The notes: generated by a model from the sequence alone, not told the origin. A stretch of 64,000 nt of DNA from BPGX01 sp035405785 (GCA_035405785.1 DAONJS010000007.1:1-64000), one strand, 5' to 3'. Counted from the first letter of the stretch, positions 36,329 to 45,738 are shown. Made by a program: numbers and translations.

Positions 36329-37795
36329 TTATTTTAATATACTTTGTATAGTTAATGTTGAAAACATATTTAATGCTTGAGGATAAATTCCTAAAAAGAT
36401 AATACATGCTACAATCAAAAACAAACTCCATTTGTCTTTATTTTCTAATGCACCAAATGTATAATTAGTTTTTACAACATCTCCCAACATCATTTTTTGA
36501 TAAGAACGAAGCATATACACTGCTCCTAAAATAACAGATGAACTTGCTAATATAGCCCATGATAAACTTACTTTTGAAAGTCCTACAATGATTAAAAATT
36601 CTCCAACAAAACCGTGTGTTAAAGGTAAAGCAATAGAACCCAATAGTATAATTAAAAACAAATTTGAAAATTGTCCATTCAAATTTCTTATACCACCTAA
36701 TTTTCCAATTTCTCTGGTGCCTGTGTGTTTTTCAAATAAATGAACTACATAAAATAATCCTGTTACATAAATTCCGTGAGCGAACATTTGTGTAGAGGCA
36801 CCATCCCATCCCTGTCTTGTGTTTGATAAAATGCCTGCTGAAATCATTCCCACATGTGCCATTGATGCATACGCCAGTAATCTCTTAAAATCATGCTGAA
36901 CCAATGCACTTAATGAAGCATAAATAACTCCTATCAAAGATAGAAGTAACAAAAAACTTTGCCATTCTTTTAATGCAGCAGGTAATACGGGCACTAACCA
37001 GAACATTAAACCATACAAACCCATTTTCAACATTACGCCAGATAACATCATGGTGCCTTGAACGGGCATTGCAGTATAAGTGTCAGGTTGCCATGAATGA
37101 AATGGAAATACAGGAATTTTTACAGCAAAACCTAAAAATATCATCCAGAAAATAACAGTTTGTTGTGTTGGTGTCAATAATTTTCCTGCTTCATAGAAAT
37201 CTAACATATCCCACGAACGAATACCTTTTTCATTTAATAATGCTGTGTGATGATACAAATAAATAAATCCTGCTAACATGAATAATGAACCTATGAATGT
37301 GTAAAGGAAAAACTTTAATGTGATTTTTTCTTTATTATTTTCACCCCATTTCAAGCCAATTAAATAAATAGGTATTAAAGATAATTCCCAAAAAATATAG
37401 AATGAAAAAGCATCTCTTGTTAAAAACACTCCCATCATTGCCATTTGCATCAATAAACCTAATGCATAAAAAACATTTTCATTTTCACCATATTGATTTT
37501 TATCAACAGATAAAAATATCAATACAAAAACTATTGCATTTAAAATAGCAAGCACAAGAGAAACACCCGTAACATGCAAATGCCAATGAGCATTGATTGC
37601 ATTAATCCAATTGTAATCTGATTTTAAGAAAATACTGTTCCCGTCAGTAAGATTTAATCCATAAGCAATTAAACTTAATAAAAATTCAGTTCCTACAAAA
37701 AACAACGCTGCTCTTCTTGCACTTTCTTTAAATGCAGGCATCAATAATACAAAGAATCCAATTAAAGGCAATAAAATTAAAATGTTTCCTATCAT
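36329..37795 (-). CDS. nuoM: NADH-quinone oxidoreductase subunit M
   Basis: This 488-residue proton-pumping subunit of complex I has about 14 membrane helices. Signature stretches include FYIFWELSLIPIYLIGLKWG with the conserved glutamate, PVFPFHSWQPDTYTAMP, and LLAYASMAHVGMI. It lies between nuoL and nuoN in a single minus-strand operon. Confidence 0.96.
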   Translation of the reverse strand: MIGNILILLPLIGFFVLLMPAFKESARRAALFFVGTEFLLSLIAYGLNLTDGNSIFLKSDYNWINAINAHWHLHVTGVSLVLAILNAIVFVLIFLSVDKNQYGENENVFYALGLLMQMAMMGVFLTRDAFSFYIFWELSLIPIYLIGLKWGENNKEKITLKFFLYTFIGSLFMLAGFIYLYHHTALLNEKGIRSWDMLDFYEAGKLLTPTQQTVIFWMIFLGFAVKIPVFPFHSWQPDTYTAMPVQGTMMLSGVMLKMGLYGLMFWLVPVLPAALKEWQSFLLLLSLIGVIYASLSALVQHDFKRLLAYASMAHVGMISAGILSNTRQGWDGASTQMFAHGIYVTGLFYVVHLFEKHTGTREIGKLGGIRNLNGQFSNLFLIILLGSIALPLTHGFVGEFLIIVGLSKVSLSWAILASSSVILGAVYMLRSYQKMMLGDVVKTNYTFGALENKDKWSLFLIVACIIFLGIYPQALNMFSTLTIQSILK

Positions 37796-37833
37796 AATAT
37801 TTTGTTTTTATTATATCCCTTTTTTAGGGAAAT

Positions 37834-39714
37834 TTATTTAATGAAAATAAATATCGCAATAATTGCTCCTGTCATTACCATAATGTAATAGGCAATGTTT
37901 CCAATATGTATTTTTCTTATCCATTCTCCCAAAAACAATGTTGTATTCCCAATTCCATCTACAATTCCGTCCATCACAATTTTTTCAAAAAACTTAAAGC
38001 AAACTTTACCCATAAAATCTACGGGCTTACGAACAATATTATCATACAATTCATCAACATAAAATTTATGATGAATAATTTTTTGCCACCATTTCAAATC
38101 CTCTTCTTTATCAGCAGGCAATACACCGCTTACTACAAATAATTGATAAGCTACATAAATGCTCACAACTGCTCCTGCTACTGCAATTCCCATCAACATC
38201 CATTCAGTTTCGTGGCTTAATCCTAAATAGGATTTCATTTGAATCACATTATCTAAATAACTACCAATCCAATTTTTTACACCTAATAATTCTGGTAATC
38301 CAATTAAACCTCCAATGACACTTAATGCGGCTAATATCATTAGAGGGATAGTCATTACAGAAGGAGATTCATGTAAATGCTTGTATGTTTCGCTTCCGCC
38401 TCTAAAATGTCCCCAGAAAGTCAGAAATAACATTCTAAACATATAAAATGCAGTTAGCATAGATGCAATGACGCCAATTAGCCATAGTCCTTTATTGTAT
38501 TCATACACATGGGCTAAAATTTCATCTTTACTAAAAAATCCTGAAAATGGTGGAATACCGCTAATAGCAATAGTTCCAATAAGCATTGTTAAGTATGTGG
38601 TAGGAATTTTTTTACTTAAACCACCCATTTTACGAATATCTTGTTCTCCGCCCATAGCATGAATAACAGATCCTGCACCTAAAAACAACAATGCTTTGAA
38701 AAAGGCGTGTGTAATGACATGAAATACAGAAGATGAATATGCTCCAGCCCCTAATCCTAAAAACATTAGTCCTAATTGAGAAACTGTAGAATATGCCAAA
38801 ATCTTTTTGATATCATATTGTAAAGTAGCGATTATTGCAGCCATCAAAGCAGTAAGACCACCAATAATTCCCATGGTTAGCATTGCAGTTTCTGATAGAG
38901 AATAAAATACATTAGAACGAACCACCATATAAATACCTGCTGTTACCATTGTTGCAGCGTGTATTAAAGCAGATACAGGTGTAGGACCTGCCATTGCATC
39001 TGGTAGCCAAGTGTAGAGAGGAATTTGAGCACTTTTTCCAGTAGCACCTAAAAATAACAATAATGCTATTAAGGTTACGCTATTTGAATAATGCACAGCA
39101 CCAGATTTGAGTAAATCAGAATAGTTCAAACTTCCGTAATTTACAAACATCAGAGCCATTGCTAAAATAAATCCCACATCACCAATTCTGTTCATGATGA
39201 ATGCTTTCTTTGCTGCATTATTATAGTCCATATTCTTGAACCAAAATCCTATCAATAAATAGGAACACAATCCTACACCTTCCCAACCCACAAACATTGT
39301 AACATAACTATTTCCTAACACCAACATCAACATAAAAAACACAAACAAATTCAAGTATGAAAAATAGCGGCTAAATCCTTCATCCTCACTCATATATCCA
39401 ATTGAATATACATGAATCAAGAAGCCAACACCAGTAATTACCAGTATATATAATGATGATAAACTATCTAACCAAAATCCCATCGGAACATCTAATAAGC
39501 CACTTGATATCCATTTGAAAAACTCAACATTTACAACTCTGTCGCTTACATTTTGAAGTTGGATAAATGCAACAATGGATAATATAAAAGATAAGGCAAT
39601 AACACCACTTGCTATATATCCAATTGCAGATTTACTCAAATTTTTTCCAAAAATACCGTTAATAATGCTTCCCAATAATGGAAATAAAACAATTAGTAAA
39701 ATAATTGATGCCAT
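37834..39714 (-). CDS. nuoL: NADH-quinone oxidoreductase subunit L
   Basis: This 626-residue subunit is the distal proton pump of complex I and has the long C-terminal lateral helix. Conserved stretches are MFVGWEGVGLCSYLLIGFWF, GKSAQIPLYTWLPDAMAGPTPVSALIHAATMVTAG, and LAYSTVSQLGLMF. It starts 3 bases after the nuoK stop and is followed 38 bases later by nuoM. Confidence 0.96.
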   Translation of the reverse strand: MASIILLIVLFPLLGSIINGIFGKNLSKSAIGYIASGVIALSFILSIVAFIQLQNVSDRVVNVEFFKWISSGLLDVPMGFWLDSLSSLYILVITGVGFLIHVYSIGYMSEDEGFSRYFSYLNLFVFFMLMLVLGNSYVTMFVGWEGVGLCSYLLIGFWFKNMDYNNAAKKAFIMNRIGDVGFILAMALMFVNYGSLNYSDLLKSGAVHYSNSVTLIALLLFLGATGKSAQIPLYTWLPDAMAGPTPVSALIHAATMVTAGIYMVVRSNVFYSLSETAMLTMGIIGGLTALMAAIIATLQYDIKKILAYSTVSQLGLMFLGLGAGAYSSSVFHVITHAFFKALLFLGAGSVIHAMGGEQDIRKMGGLSKKIPTTYLTMLIGTIAISGIPPFSGFFSKDEILAHVYEYNKGLWLIGVIASMLTAFYMFRMLFLTFWGHFRGGSETYKHLHESPSVMTIPLMILAALSVIGGLIGLPELLGVKNWIGSYLDNVIQMKSYLGLSHETEWMLMGIAVAGAVVSIYVAYQLFVVSGVLPADKEEDLKWWQKIIHHKFYVDELYDNIVRKPVDFMGKVCFKFFEKIVMDGIVDGIGNTTLFLGEWIRKIHIGNIAYYIMVMTGAIIAIFIFIK

Positions 39715-39717
39715 ATT

Positions 39718-40029
39718 TTAATCTTTTAAATTGCTTAATAAATTTGTATCAATGCTTTTGATATTTCTGTAAATCATAGTTAAAATGGCTAAACCAACAG
39801 AAACTTCAGCGGCCGCTACGGTCATTACGAAAAACACAAACACTTGCCCTGATGCATTTTGATATAATGATGAAAAAGCAACGAGTAAGATATTGACAGC
39901 ATTAAGCATCAACTCAATACACATAAAAAGAATAATGCTGTTTCTGCGGGCCATTACACCAATAGCCCCAATAGTAAACAACACAGCACTTAATAATATA
40001 AAGTAATCAATTGGAATACCATTTATCAT
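39718..40029 (-). CDS. nuoK: NADH-quinone oxidoreductase subunit K
   Basis: This 103-residue small subunit of complex I has three membrane helices. The conserved glutamates of the proton path are in CIELMLNAVN and TVAAAEVSVGLA. Length and order (J, K, L) are standard. Confidence 0.95.
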   Translation of the reverse strand: MINGIPIDYFILLSAVLFTIGAIGVMARRNSIILFMCIELMLNAVNILLVAFSSLYQNASGQVFVFFVMTVAAAEVSVGLAILTMIYRNIKSIDTNLLSNLKD

Positions 40030-40055
40030 ATATTTTTGTTTTGTATTATATTTTT

Positions 40056-40568
40056 TTAATGAATTTTTTTCTTTCCCATCAGCACTGCACCTACCATGGC
40101 GGCAAGTAATAATACTGATACAATTTCAAAAGGAAATAAAAATTCTGTAAATAAAACTTTTCCTAAATTTTTTATCAACCCTACTTCTGATGTTCCATAA
40201 AATTGTTTATTTAATGTATCTGCACCTTTTAGGGCACTTGTCATAACTAATAAAAATAATCCACCTAAAACACCTGCTATTATTTTTGTAATAACAGTTC
40301 TTTGAGGTTCTGTATCATGATTTAAATTCATAAGCATTATCACAAACAAAAACAATACCATAATGGCACCCGCATAAACGACTATATTAACGATTGCCAG
40401 AAATTGAGCATCCAGCAATAGATATATTCCAGAAATTGAAAAGAAACTCATTATAAGATACAATACACTATTTACAGGACTTCGGCTAAACACCACCATT
40501 AAACTAAACAACACTGCCAGAAAAGATAAAATCCCAAATAACCATTGATGAACTGATAAACCCAACAT
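40056..40568 (-). CDS. nuoJ: NADH-quinone oxidoreductase subunit J
   Basis: This 170-residue membrane subunit of complex I has five membrane helices, with the conserved VNIVVYAGAIMVLFLFVIMLMNL block (TM3) and VVFSRSPVNSVLYLI. It is the first gene of the nuoJKLMN operon and has its own -7 box 17 bases upstream. The subunits for the peripheral arm and membrane NuoA/NuoH are not here; upstream is repeat DNA, so the complex I genes are split in this genome. Confidence 0.93.
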   Translation of the reverse strand: MLGLSVHQWLFGILSFLAVLFSLMVVFSRSPVNSVLYLIMSFFSISGIYLLLDAQFLAIVNIVVYAGAIMVLFLFVIMLMNLNHDTEPQRTVITKIIAGVLGGLFLLVMTSALKGADTLNKQFYGTSEVGLIKNLGKVLFTEFLFPFEIVSVLLLAAMVGAVLMGKKKIH

Positions 40569-40585
40569 TATTTTTTTTTGAGCCC

Positions 40586-40593
40586 CAAATGTA
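40586..40593 (-). promoter_or_regulatory. -7 box of the nuoJKLMN operon
   Basis: TACATTTG on the minus strand matches TAnnTTTG exactly, 17 bases before the nuoJ ATG. It shows that nuoJ-N can be transcribed independently of the rest of complex I. Confidence 0.55.
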
Positions 40594-40690
40594 ACGCAAA
40601 ATTTTTGATGTATAAAAAATTTAATTAGTTTTGAGTTTTTAGTGTTTAGTTTTTTGGTATAAAATTAAGCATTGAACATTGAGCATTGAG

Positions 40691-40742
40691 TGCTGACGAT
40701 TTTGCTATGCAAAATATCAGCATGCCGACCGTAGCGTCGGTA
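40691..40742 (+). repeat. REP-like twin hairpin, copy 1
   Basis: The first hairpin pairs TGCTGA...ATTTTGC with GCAAAAT...TCAGCA; the second pairs TGCCGAC (or its near form) with GTCGGTA. It matches the copy at 40806-40857 almost base for base, and shares outer arms with 10889-10929. Confidence 0.75.
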
Positions 40743-40805
40743 CATTGAACATTGAGCATTGAATATTGAACATTGAACATTGAGCATTGAATATTGAACA
40801 TTGAG

Positions 40806-40857
40806 TGCTGACGATTTTGCTATGCAAAATATCAGCATGCCGACCGTAGCGTCGGCA
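40806..40857 (+). repeat. REP-like twin hairpin, copy 2
   Basis: This copy is the same as 40691-40742 apart from the final arm, which reads GTCGGCA and so forms a perfect 7-bp second stem. Both copies are in the same orientation and are separated by heptamer units. Confidence 0.75.
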
Positions 40858-40959
40858 CATTGAACATTGAGTATTGATTATTGAACATTTAATTATTATT
40901 TTTCACTTTTCACTCTTCACTTTTCACTCTTCACTTTTCACTCTTCACTTTTCACTCTT

Positions 40960-41050
40960 CACTCAATAAAACCTACCATTCAATAAATAATTTTACATTT
41001 TAACAAAAAAAAATTTGCAACATATCATTTTTTTTCCTTAACTTTGTAGC
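40960..41050 (+). promoter_or_regulatory. Duplicated ~90 bp promoter block, copy A
   Basis: This block is nearly identical to 45733-45822 and lies before the adhesin-like gene at 41064. It contains an exact -7 box TAACTTTG (41039-41046), 17 bases from the ATG, and a TTG (41015-41017) 21 bases before that box, as expected for a Bacteroidota -33 element. Confidence 0.7.
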
Positions 41051-41063
41051 AAAATTTAAAACT

Positions 41064-42677
41064 ATGAATGCAAACATTATTTTTCAATGGGCAAAAAAAT
41101 TTGCAGCACTTTGCTGCACTGCAGTAGCAACATTCTCACTCAATGCTCAAAATGTTGGTATTAGCCCTGCTCCGGGTTCTGCACCTTCTGGTGATGCCGG
41201 ATTAGATGTGAATTTTACAGATAAAGGTGTTTTAATACCAAGAGTTAATCTAACTAGTTTAACCACTTATGCCCCTATTACTGGAGGAGGACCAACTGAA
41301 TCAATGCTTGTGTATAATACAAACACTACTACTGGAAAGGGCTACTATTACTGGAATGGCGGCAGATGGGTAAAACTTTTAGTTTCTGGTGTTCCTGCTG
41401 ATGCATGGCTTACAACAGGTAATGCAAGTACCATTGCAGGAACAAATTTTCTAGGAACTACTAATGCTGTTGATTTAGTGATTAAAACTAATAACACAGA
41501 AAGAATGAGAGTAACAAGTGGTGGACAAGTAGTTGTAAATAATACTACACCACTTGCAAGTGATATGTTTTCCTCATATGCTAATGCTACTGGTGCAATC
41601 AATGCTATAAGCGGGTATGCAACTGCTGCAAATAGTTATGGTGTGTTGGGAAGAAATTCAAGTGCAACAGGTTTTGGTGTACTTGGGTTTAATTCAAATA
41701 TAAGTGGCACAGGTGTATTAGGTGCAGGGAATAATGTTACTCCAAATTATTTAGGTGGTGGAAGTGGCGGTGCATTTTCAAGTTCTAATGTTGGAGTTTA
41801 TGGGTACGGTAATACTACATCACTGAGCTGGGGAGTATATGGTAATAGTGCTGCAAATGATGGTACTGGCGTTGTTGGTATTTGTAATGGTGCCACTGGT
41901 ACAGGAGTTTATGGAGGGGCTAGTACAAGTGGCGGCGTAGGGATTTATGCATTTAATTCAAACGCAAGTGGTACCGGTTTAGTAGCTGGTGGAAATAATA
42001 TTTTACCTTGGTATTTAATGTCTGGTTCTGGCGGTGCTTTTACTGGTAACCCTTATGGAATTACTGTTTTTAAAAATGGAGCATTAACAAACGGTCAATG
42101 GGCAGGTTATTTTATTGCATCAACGACTTCCAATGTTGGAGTGGTAATTGCTGGACGAAATGCAGGAATTAATTATAAAATTTTAAATTTAGGTGCCTTT
42201 GGAGGAAACGTATCCACAGATGTGTGGGGTGAATCAAACGATCCTAATGATAGAAAAATTATGTTTTGTCCTGAAGCATCTGAAATTCTTTTACAAGATA
42301 TAGGAAAAGGTAAATTAGTAAATGGGAAATGCCACATAGATTTAGATCCAATTTTTGCAAAAAACATAATCGTAAATGACGAACATCCATTAAGAGTATT
42401 TATTCAACTTAGAGGAAATTGCAATGGTGTTTATGTAACTAATGAAAGTAAGTATGGTTTTGATGTAATAGAATTAAATAATGGTACCTCCAATGTAGAA
42501 TTTAATTATATGGTAGTTGCAAATAGAGATGATTATGTTCATCCAGTTACAAAAGAAGTTATTTCAAAACATGTTGGAGTTCGCTTTCCACAAGCCCCAA
42601 ATCCAGAGGATTTTCAACAATTTAAGAGACAAGATGTAGTTGATAAAAACAAAGAAATTATCCAATCAAATAAATAA
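41064..42677 (+). CDS. Surface adhesin-like protein with Gly/Ser/Asn-rich repeats
   Basis: This 537-residue exported protein has a signal peptide (about 1-28, ending SLNAQ). The start of the mature part (GLDVNFTDKGVLIPRVNLTSL ... MLVYNTN) is an arrangement common in Bacteroidota surface proteins with tail-fibre-like organisation. The middle (about 190-340) is a repeated pattern such as GVLGFNSNISGTGVLG and GVYGNSAANDGTGVVG, suggestive of a beta-helix stalk. The C-terminal ~130 residues form a separate globular domain rich in FDVIELNNG-type strands. No standard T9SS sorting domain is visible. It heads an operon with the T9SS cargo gene 23 bases downstream. Confidence 0.75.
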   Translation: MNANIIFQWAKKFAALCCTAVATFSLNAQNVGISPAPGSAPSGDAGLDVNFTDKGVLIPRVNLTSLTTYAPITGGGPTESMLVYNTNTTTGKGYYYWNGGRWVKLLVSGVPADAWLTTGNASTIAGTNFLGTTNAVDLVIKTNNTERMRVTSGGQVVVNNTTPLASDMFSSYANATGAINAISGYATAANSYGVLGRNSSATGFGVLGFNSNISGTGVLGAGNNVTPNYLGGGSGGAFSSSNVGVYGYGNTTSLSWGVYGNSAANDGTGVVGICNGATGTGVYGGASTSGGVGIYAFNSNASGTGLVAGGNNILPWYLMSGSGGAFTGNPYGITVFKNGALTNGQWAGYFIASTTSNVGVVIAGRNAGINYKILNLGAFGGNVSTDVWGESNDPNDRKIMFCPEASEILLQDIGKGKLVNGKCHIDLDPIFAKNIIVNDEHPLRVFIQLRGNCNGVYVTNESKYGFDVIELNNGTSNVEFNYMVVANRDDYVHPVTKEVISKHVGVRFPQAPNPEDFQQFKRQDVVDKNKEIIQSNK

Positions 42678-42700
42678 ATATAACTACCAATCTCACTACT

Positions 42701-44341
42701 ATGAAAACAAATATTTACATATTTTTACTCATTACCGCCTATAGCTTGAATATACTTGCTCAGGGTGGTTTGAGAAATGACAATGCAAGCATCAGTTTGC
42801 GTGGAGGGGTAGTGCTGTGGGTGGCTAACAATAGTGCAGGGCATTATACTGCTAATGGTACGGGTATTTTCAAAGTATACAAAACACCTGCTACTCCTTT
42901 TGTTGATATATATGGCAACTGGATAAATAATTCTTCTAACACTGGTTTCTATAATGACTCTGCTACTGTTCGTTTATTAGCCACTGCAAATCAAACTATT
43001 GGCGGCACCAATCCTACTACTTTTTACAATCTTACTTTAGGTGGAAGTGGCGTAAAAACTCTTACCAATAATATCTCTGTAGGTGGCAAAACACAACTCA
43101 ATGGTTTACTAGACCTTACAACTGTTGAACTCAACCTCAATCAATACACCCTTACTATTACTAATCCTAATATGACCATTGCCGGCACTACAGGATACAT
43201 CAACAGCGAAAATGGTTGTGGTACCTGTAATGTATGGAGCAGTGCTGTTACATGGAGTAATGTGCCTAATGCTGCTGTTACCATACCATTTGGTGTAAGC
43301 GGTACTCGTATTCCTTTTACAATGACTAAATCTGCTGGAAGTGCTAATATCACTGTAAGTACCCGTTCTACTGTTGCCAATAATACATCTGTACCTGCAA
43401 ACGTAACTGCAATGAATGTTCCTGCTATGTCTGTTACTCAAACTAATGATGGGACAAATACTGTTATAGACAGATGGTGGTATATCACCCCTAATACAAG
43501 CAGTGCTACTCCTGTTACATTAGATTTAAACTTTCATTACAGAGGTGCTGAAAATACTTGTGTAGGTTGCCCGCAAAGTGGGAATTTTGGGGCACAATAC
43601 TGGGTAAATTACAGTGCTACAAATCAAGGTTGGTTGAATTGTTCTGCACCCAGCTGGACTTGCTCTACATTAGGTACATGGCCGGGAGTAACAGCAGGTA
43701 CTCAAAATGCAACAGCATCTACTGGTGCTGTTTCTCTTCCTCAAGGAAATTTGCAAACATCTTATTGGGTACTCGCCTGTCAGGCAAAACCATTACCAAT
43801 AGAACTCACTTCCTTTACTGCTAATTGTCAAAAAAATAACACCGTTCTTTTACAATGGAAAACTGCTTCAGAAGTGAACGCAGATAAATTTGAAATTCAA
43901 AAAAGCACCAATGGCATTGATTTTTCAGTAATAGCCACTGTGCCTGCTATCTATCCTTATGGCGGCAGTTATTCTTTTACTGATGATGCTCATAATTCTG
44001 GTATTGTTTATTATCGTTTGCGTATGATAGATAAAGACGGAACAAGCAAATTATCTCCTGTTGCAGATGCAGATATTCAACAATGTGCTTCTCTTCGTAC
44101 ACAAATTTATGGTTACGGAAATAATGTTATGATTAACATCAACACTACTAACGACCAGCATTTATCTGTATTAGTGTATGATGCATTAGGCAGAATTTTA
44201 GTCAATAAGCCAATAGAAATTAAAGAAGGGGCTAACTCATTTCAAATTCCACTGAATGTATCACAAAGTATTTATTTTGTAAAACTCATTGATGATAATG
44301 GCAAACTCATTCAGGTTCAAAAAGTATTATTGAGTGAGTAA
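42701..44341 (+). CDS. Secreted protein with T9SS type A sorting domain
   Basis: This 546-residue protein has a signal peptide (about 1-20, ending NILAQ). A long Thr/Asn/Gly-rich beta region follows, then a fibronectin-like stretch that often precedes sorting domains (PIELTSFTANC ... LLQWKTASEVNADKFEIQKS), and a type A-like C-terminal domain (VLVYDALGRIL ... VQKVLLSE). It is likely exported by the T9SS. No enzymatic motif was seen; a structural or adhesive role is inferred. It follows the adhesin-like gene on the same strand. Confidence 0.82.
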   Translation: MKTNIYIFLLITAYSLNILAQGGLRNDNASISLRGGVVLWVANNSAGHYTANGTGIFKVYKTPATPFVDIYGNWINNSSNTGFYNDSATVRLLATANQTIGGTNPTTFYNLTLGGSGVKTLTNNISVGGKTQLNGLLDLTTVELNLNQYTLTITNPNMTIAGTTGYINSENGCGTCNVWSSAVTWSNVPNAAVTIPFGVSGTRIPFTMTKSAGSANITVSTRSTVANNTSVPANVTAMNVPAMSVTQTNDGTNTVIDRWWYITPNTSSATPVTLDLNFHYRGAENTCVGCPQSGNFGAQYWVNYSATNQGWLNCSAPSWTCSTLGTWPGVTAGTQNATASTGAVSLPQGNLQTSYWVLACQAKPLPIELTSFTANCQKNNTVLLQWKTASEVNADKFEIQKSTNGIDFSVIATVPAIYPYGGSYSFTDDAHNSGIVYYRLRMIDKDGTSKLSPVADADIQQCASLRTQIYGYGNNVMININTTNDQHLSVLVYDALGRILVNKPIEIKEGANSFQIPLNVSQSIYFVKLIDDNGKLIQVQKVLLSE

Positions 44342-44416
44342 TTTATTCTAATAAAACTTGATGATAAAGCACATCTTTTTATTAGAAAATTGTAGAAAAA
44401 ATAAGTGAATTTTAAA

Positions 44417-45445
44417 ATGAAGATTTTAAACACTTTTAAAATAAATAAAAAATTACTTTTAGTTTATTGTATTTTCTTAGCATTTACTTCATGTAAAAAA
44501 GATAATCTTACTTCTCCTTCTAACAATAATAATACAACTTCATCTGATATATTTCAGTCAATAAATACTAAAAACAGCGGGCTTTTATCTGATACAATTT
44601 ATTCTTTATTCCCATACAATTCATCCTTATTTATCTGTACGGCTAAAGGTTTAAGTATTTACTCTAACAATACTTGGATAAATTATACCACCAGCAATTC
44701 GCCATTATTAAGCAATGATGTTAGATGTTGCTTTATCACAGATAGCGTGTGGTGGATAGGAACATACTCTGGTTTAAATAAATATAATGTTATTAGCAAT
44801 CAATGGCAGCAATACACCACATCAAACTCAGGATTACCTAACAATAAAATCCGTTCATTGAATACAGATAAAACCGGAAAGTTATGGATTGGCACTTACA
44901 CAGGAGGTGGAGTAGCTTCATTTGACGGAAATACTTGGCAGATATTTACGCCCTCAAATTCGCCATTGCCATCCAATTCAATTGCTCGTATTTTTATTCA
45001 GGATTCTTTGTACTGGTTTGGCACAGGTGGTGGATTAGCTCGTTACAATTTGAATAACTGGATTATTTACACCCCTGCAAATTCCGGATTACAAAGTACA
45101 TGGATTTATGATATTATTGATGGTCAAACCAGTAATGAAATTTGGATTGCAACCAATAATGGCATTAATAAGTTTAATTTAATAAGCAATTCATGGAATT
45201 ATTACAACTCAACTAATTCAGGACTCACGGGAAATTTTACAAGAAAATTATTTTATGATAAAAGCAATCTTAAACTATGGATTGCAACTGATGGCAATGG
45301 TTTGTTTGAATGGAACTTTTCTGCTTTCAAACAATATACTTACAATTCTTCTGGTTTACCATCAAATTACTTAACAGATGTATGTAATTTTAACGGAAAA
45401 CTTTATATTGCAACAAAAGAAAGCGGTTTAGTTATTTTGAAATAG
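44417..45445 (+). CDS. Lipoprotein with two-component-type beta-propeller repeats
   Basis: This is a 342-residue protein with a lipoprotein signal (FLAFTSC). It has repeated ~45-residue units containing motifs such as LWIGTYTGGGVASFDGNTW, WFGTGGGLARYNLNNW and LWIATDGNGLFEWN, which are Reg_prop-type propeller blades as found in the sensor part of Bacteroidota hybrid two-component systems. No histidine kinase follows, so this is a stand-alone propeller lipoprotein. The ATG at 44417 is preferred to the GTG 12 bases earlier. Confidence 0.8.
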   Translation: MKILNTFKINKKLLLVYCIFLAFTSCKKDNLTSPSNNNNTTSSDIFQSINTKNSGLLSDTIYSLFPYNSSLFICTAKGLSIYSNNTWINYTTSNSPLLSNDVRCCFITDSVWWIGTYSGLNKYNVISNQWQQYTTSNSGLPNNKIRSLNTDKTGKLWIGTYTGGGVASFDGNTWQIFTPSNSPLPSNSIARIFIQDSLYWFGTGGGLARYNLNNWIIYTPANSGLQSTWIYDIIDGQTSNEIWIATNNGINKFNLISNSWNYYNSTNSGLTGNFTRKLFYDKSNLKLWIATDGNGLFEWNFSAFKQYTYNSSGLPSNYLTDVCNFNGKLYIATKESGLVILK

Positions 45446-45501
45446 ATAAACACTTAATAACTTTTTATCGTCGGGACAATGACAAATCTTTTTCACACAA
45501 A

Positions 45502-45738
45502 ATTGCTTGGGATTTTCATTTTCGCAATGATGGCATAAAAAATGCAAGAGCAATTTATGTAAGAGTGTATCGCAATATGCCTCTACACGCATCTTCTTCT
45601 TGCAATAACAACCTCACCCCTAACCCCTCTCCTTACAAGGAGAAGGGGATGGGCGTTATATTTCTCTCTTTTCACTACAAATCTGTCATCCTTTCGGGAT
45701 TTTTCACTATTCACTATTCACTTTTCACTATTCACTCA
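45502..45738 (+). repeat. Mixed repeat block
   Basis: This non-coding gap holds, in order, a degenerate inverted CGTCATTGCGAG-type copy (45502-45533), an imperfect GTAAGAGTGTAT hairpin (45558-45585), a C-rich/G-rich palindrome with CCCCTCTCCTT and AAGGAGAAGGGG (about 45616-45648), a small ATCC/GGAT hairpin with T tract (45688-45705), and heptamer units TCACTAT/TCACTTT (to 45738). The section 45604-45705 is repeated at 48003-48104. No gene is seen. Confidence 0.75.

Larger units (their letters stand above)
40628..40964 (+). repeat. Heptamer repeat region with embedded twin hairpins
   Basis: This non-coding stretch between nuoJ and the surface-protein operon is built of 7-base units. They begin as GTTTTGA and GTTTTTA, change to CATTGAA/CATTGAG, later to TGAACAT/TGAGTAT, and finish as TCACTTT/TCACTCT. 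The phase is kept over each sub-tract, including across the change from TGAACAT to TCACTTT at about 40880-40910. Two hairpin elements interrupt it. Confidence 0.8.

Noticed and set aside
43109..43441. Minus-strand frame opposite the T9SS cargo gene
   Set aside because: It is a shadow of the Thr/Asn-rich coding sequence on the plus strand.
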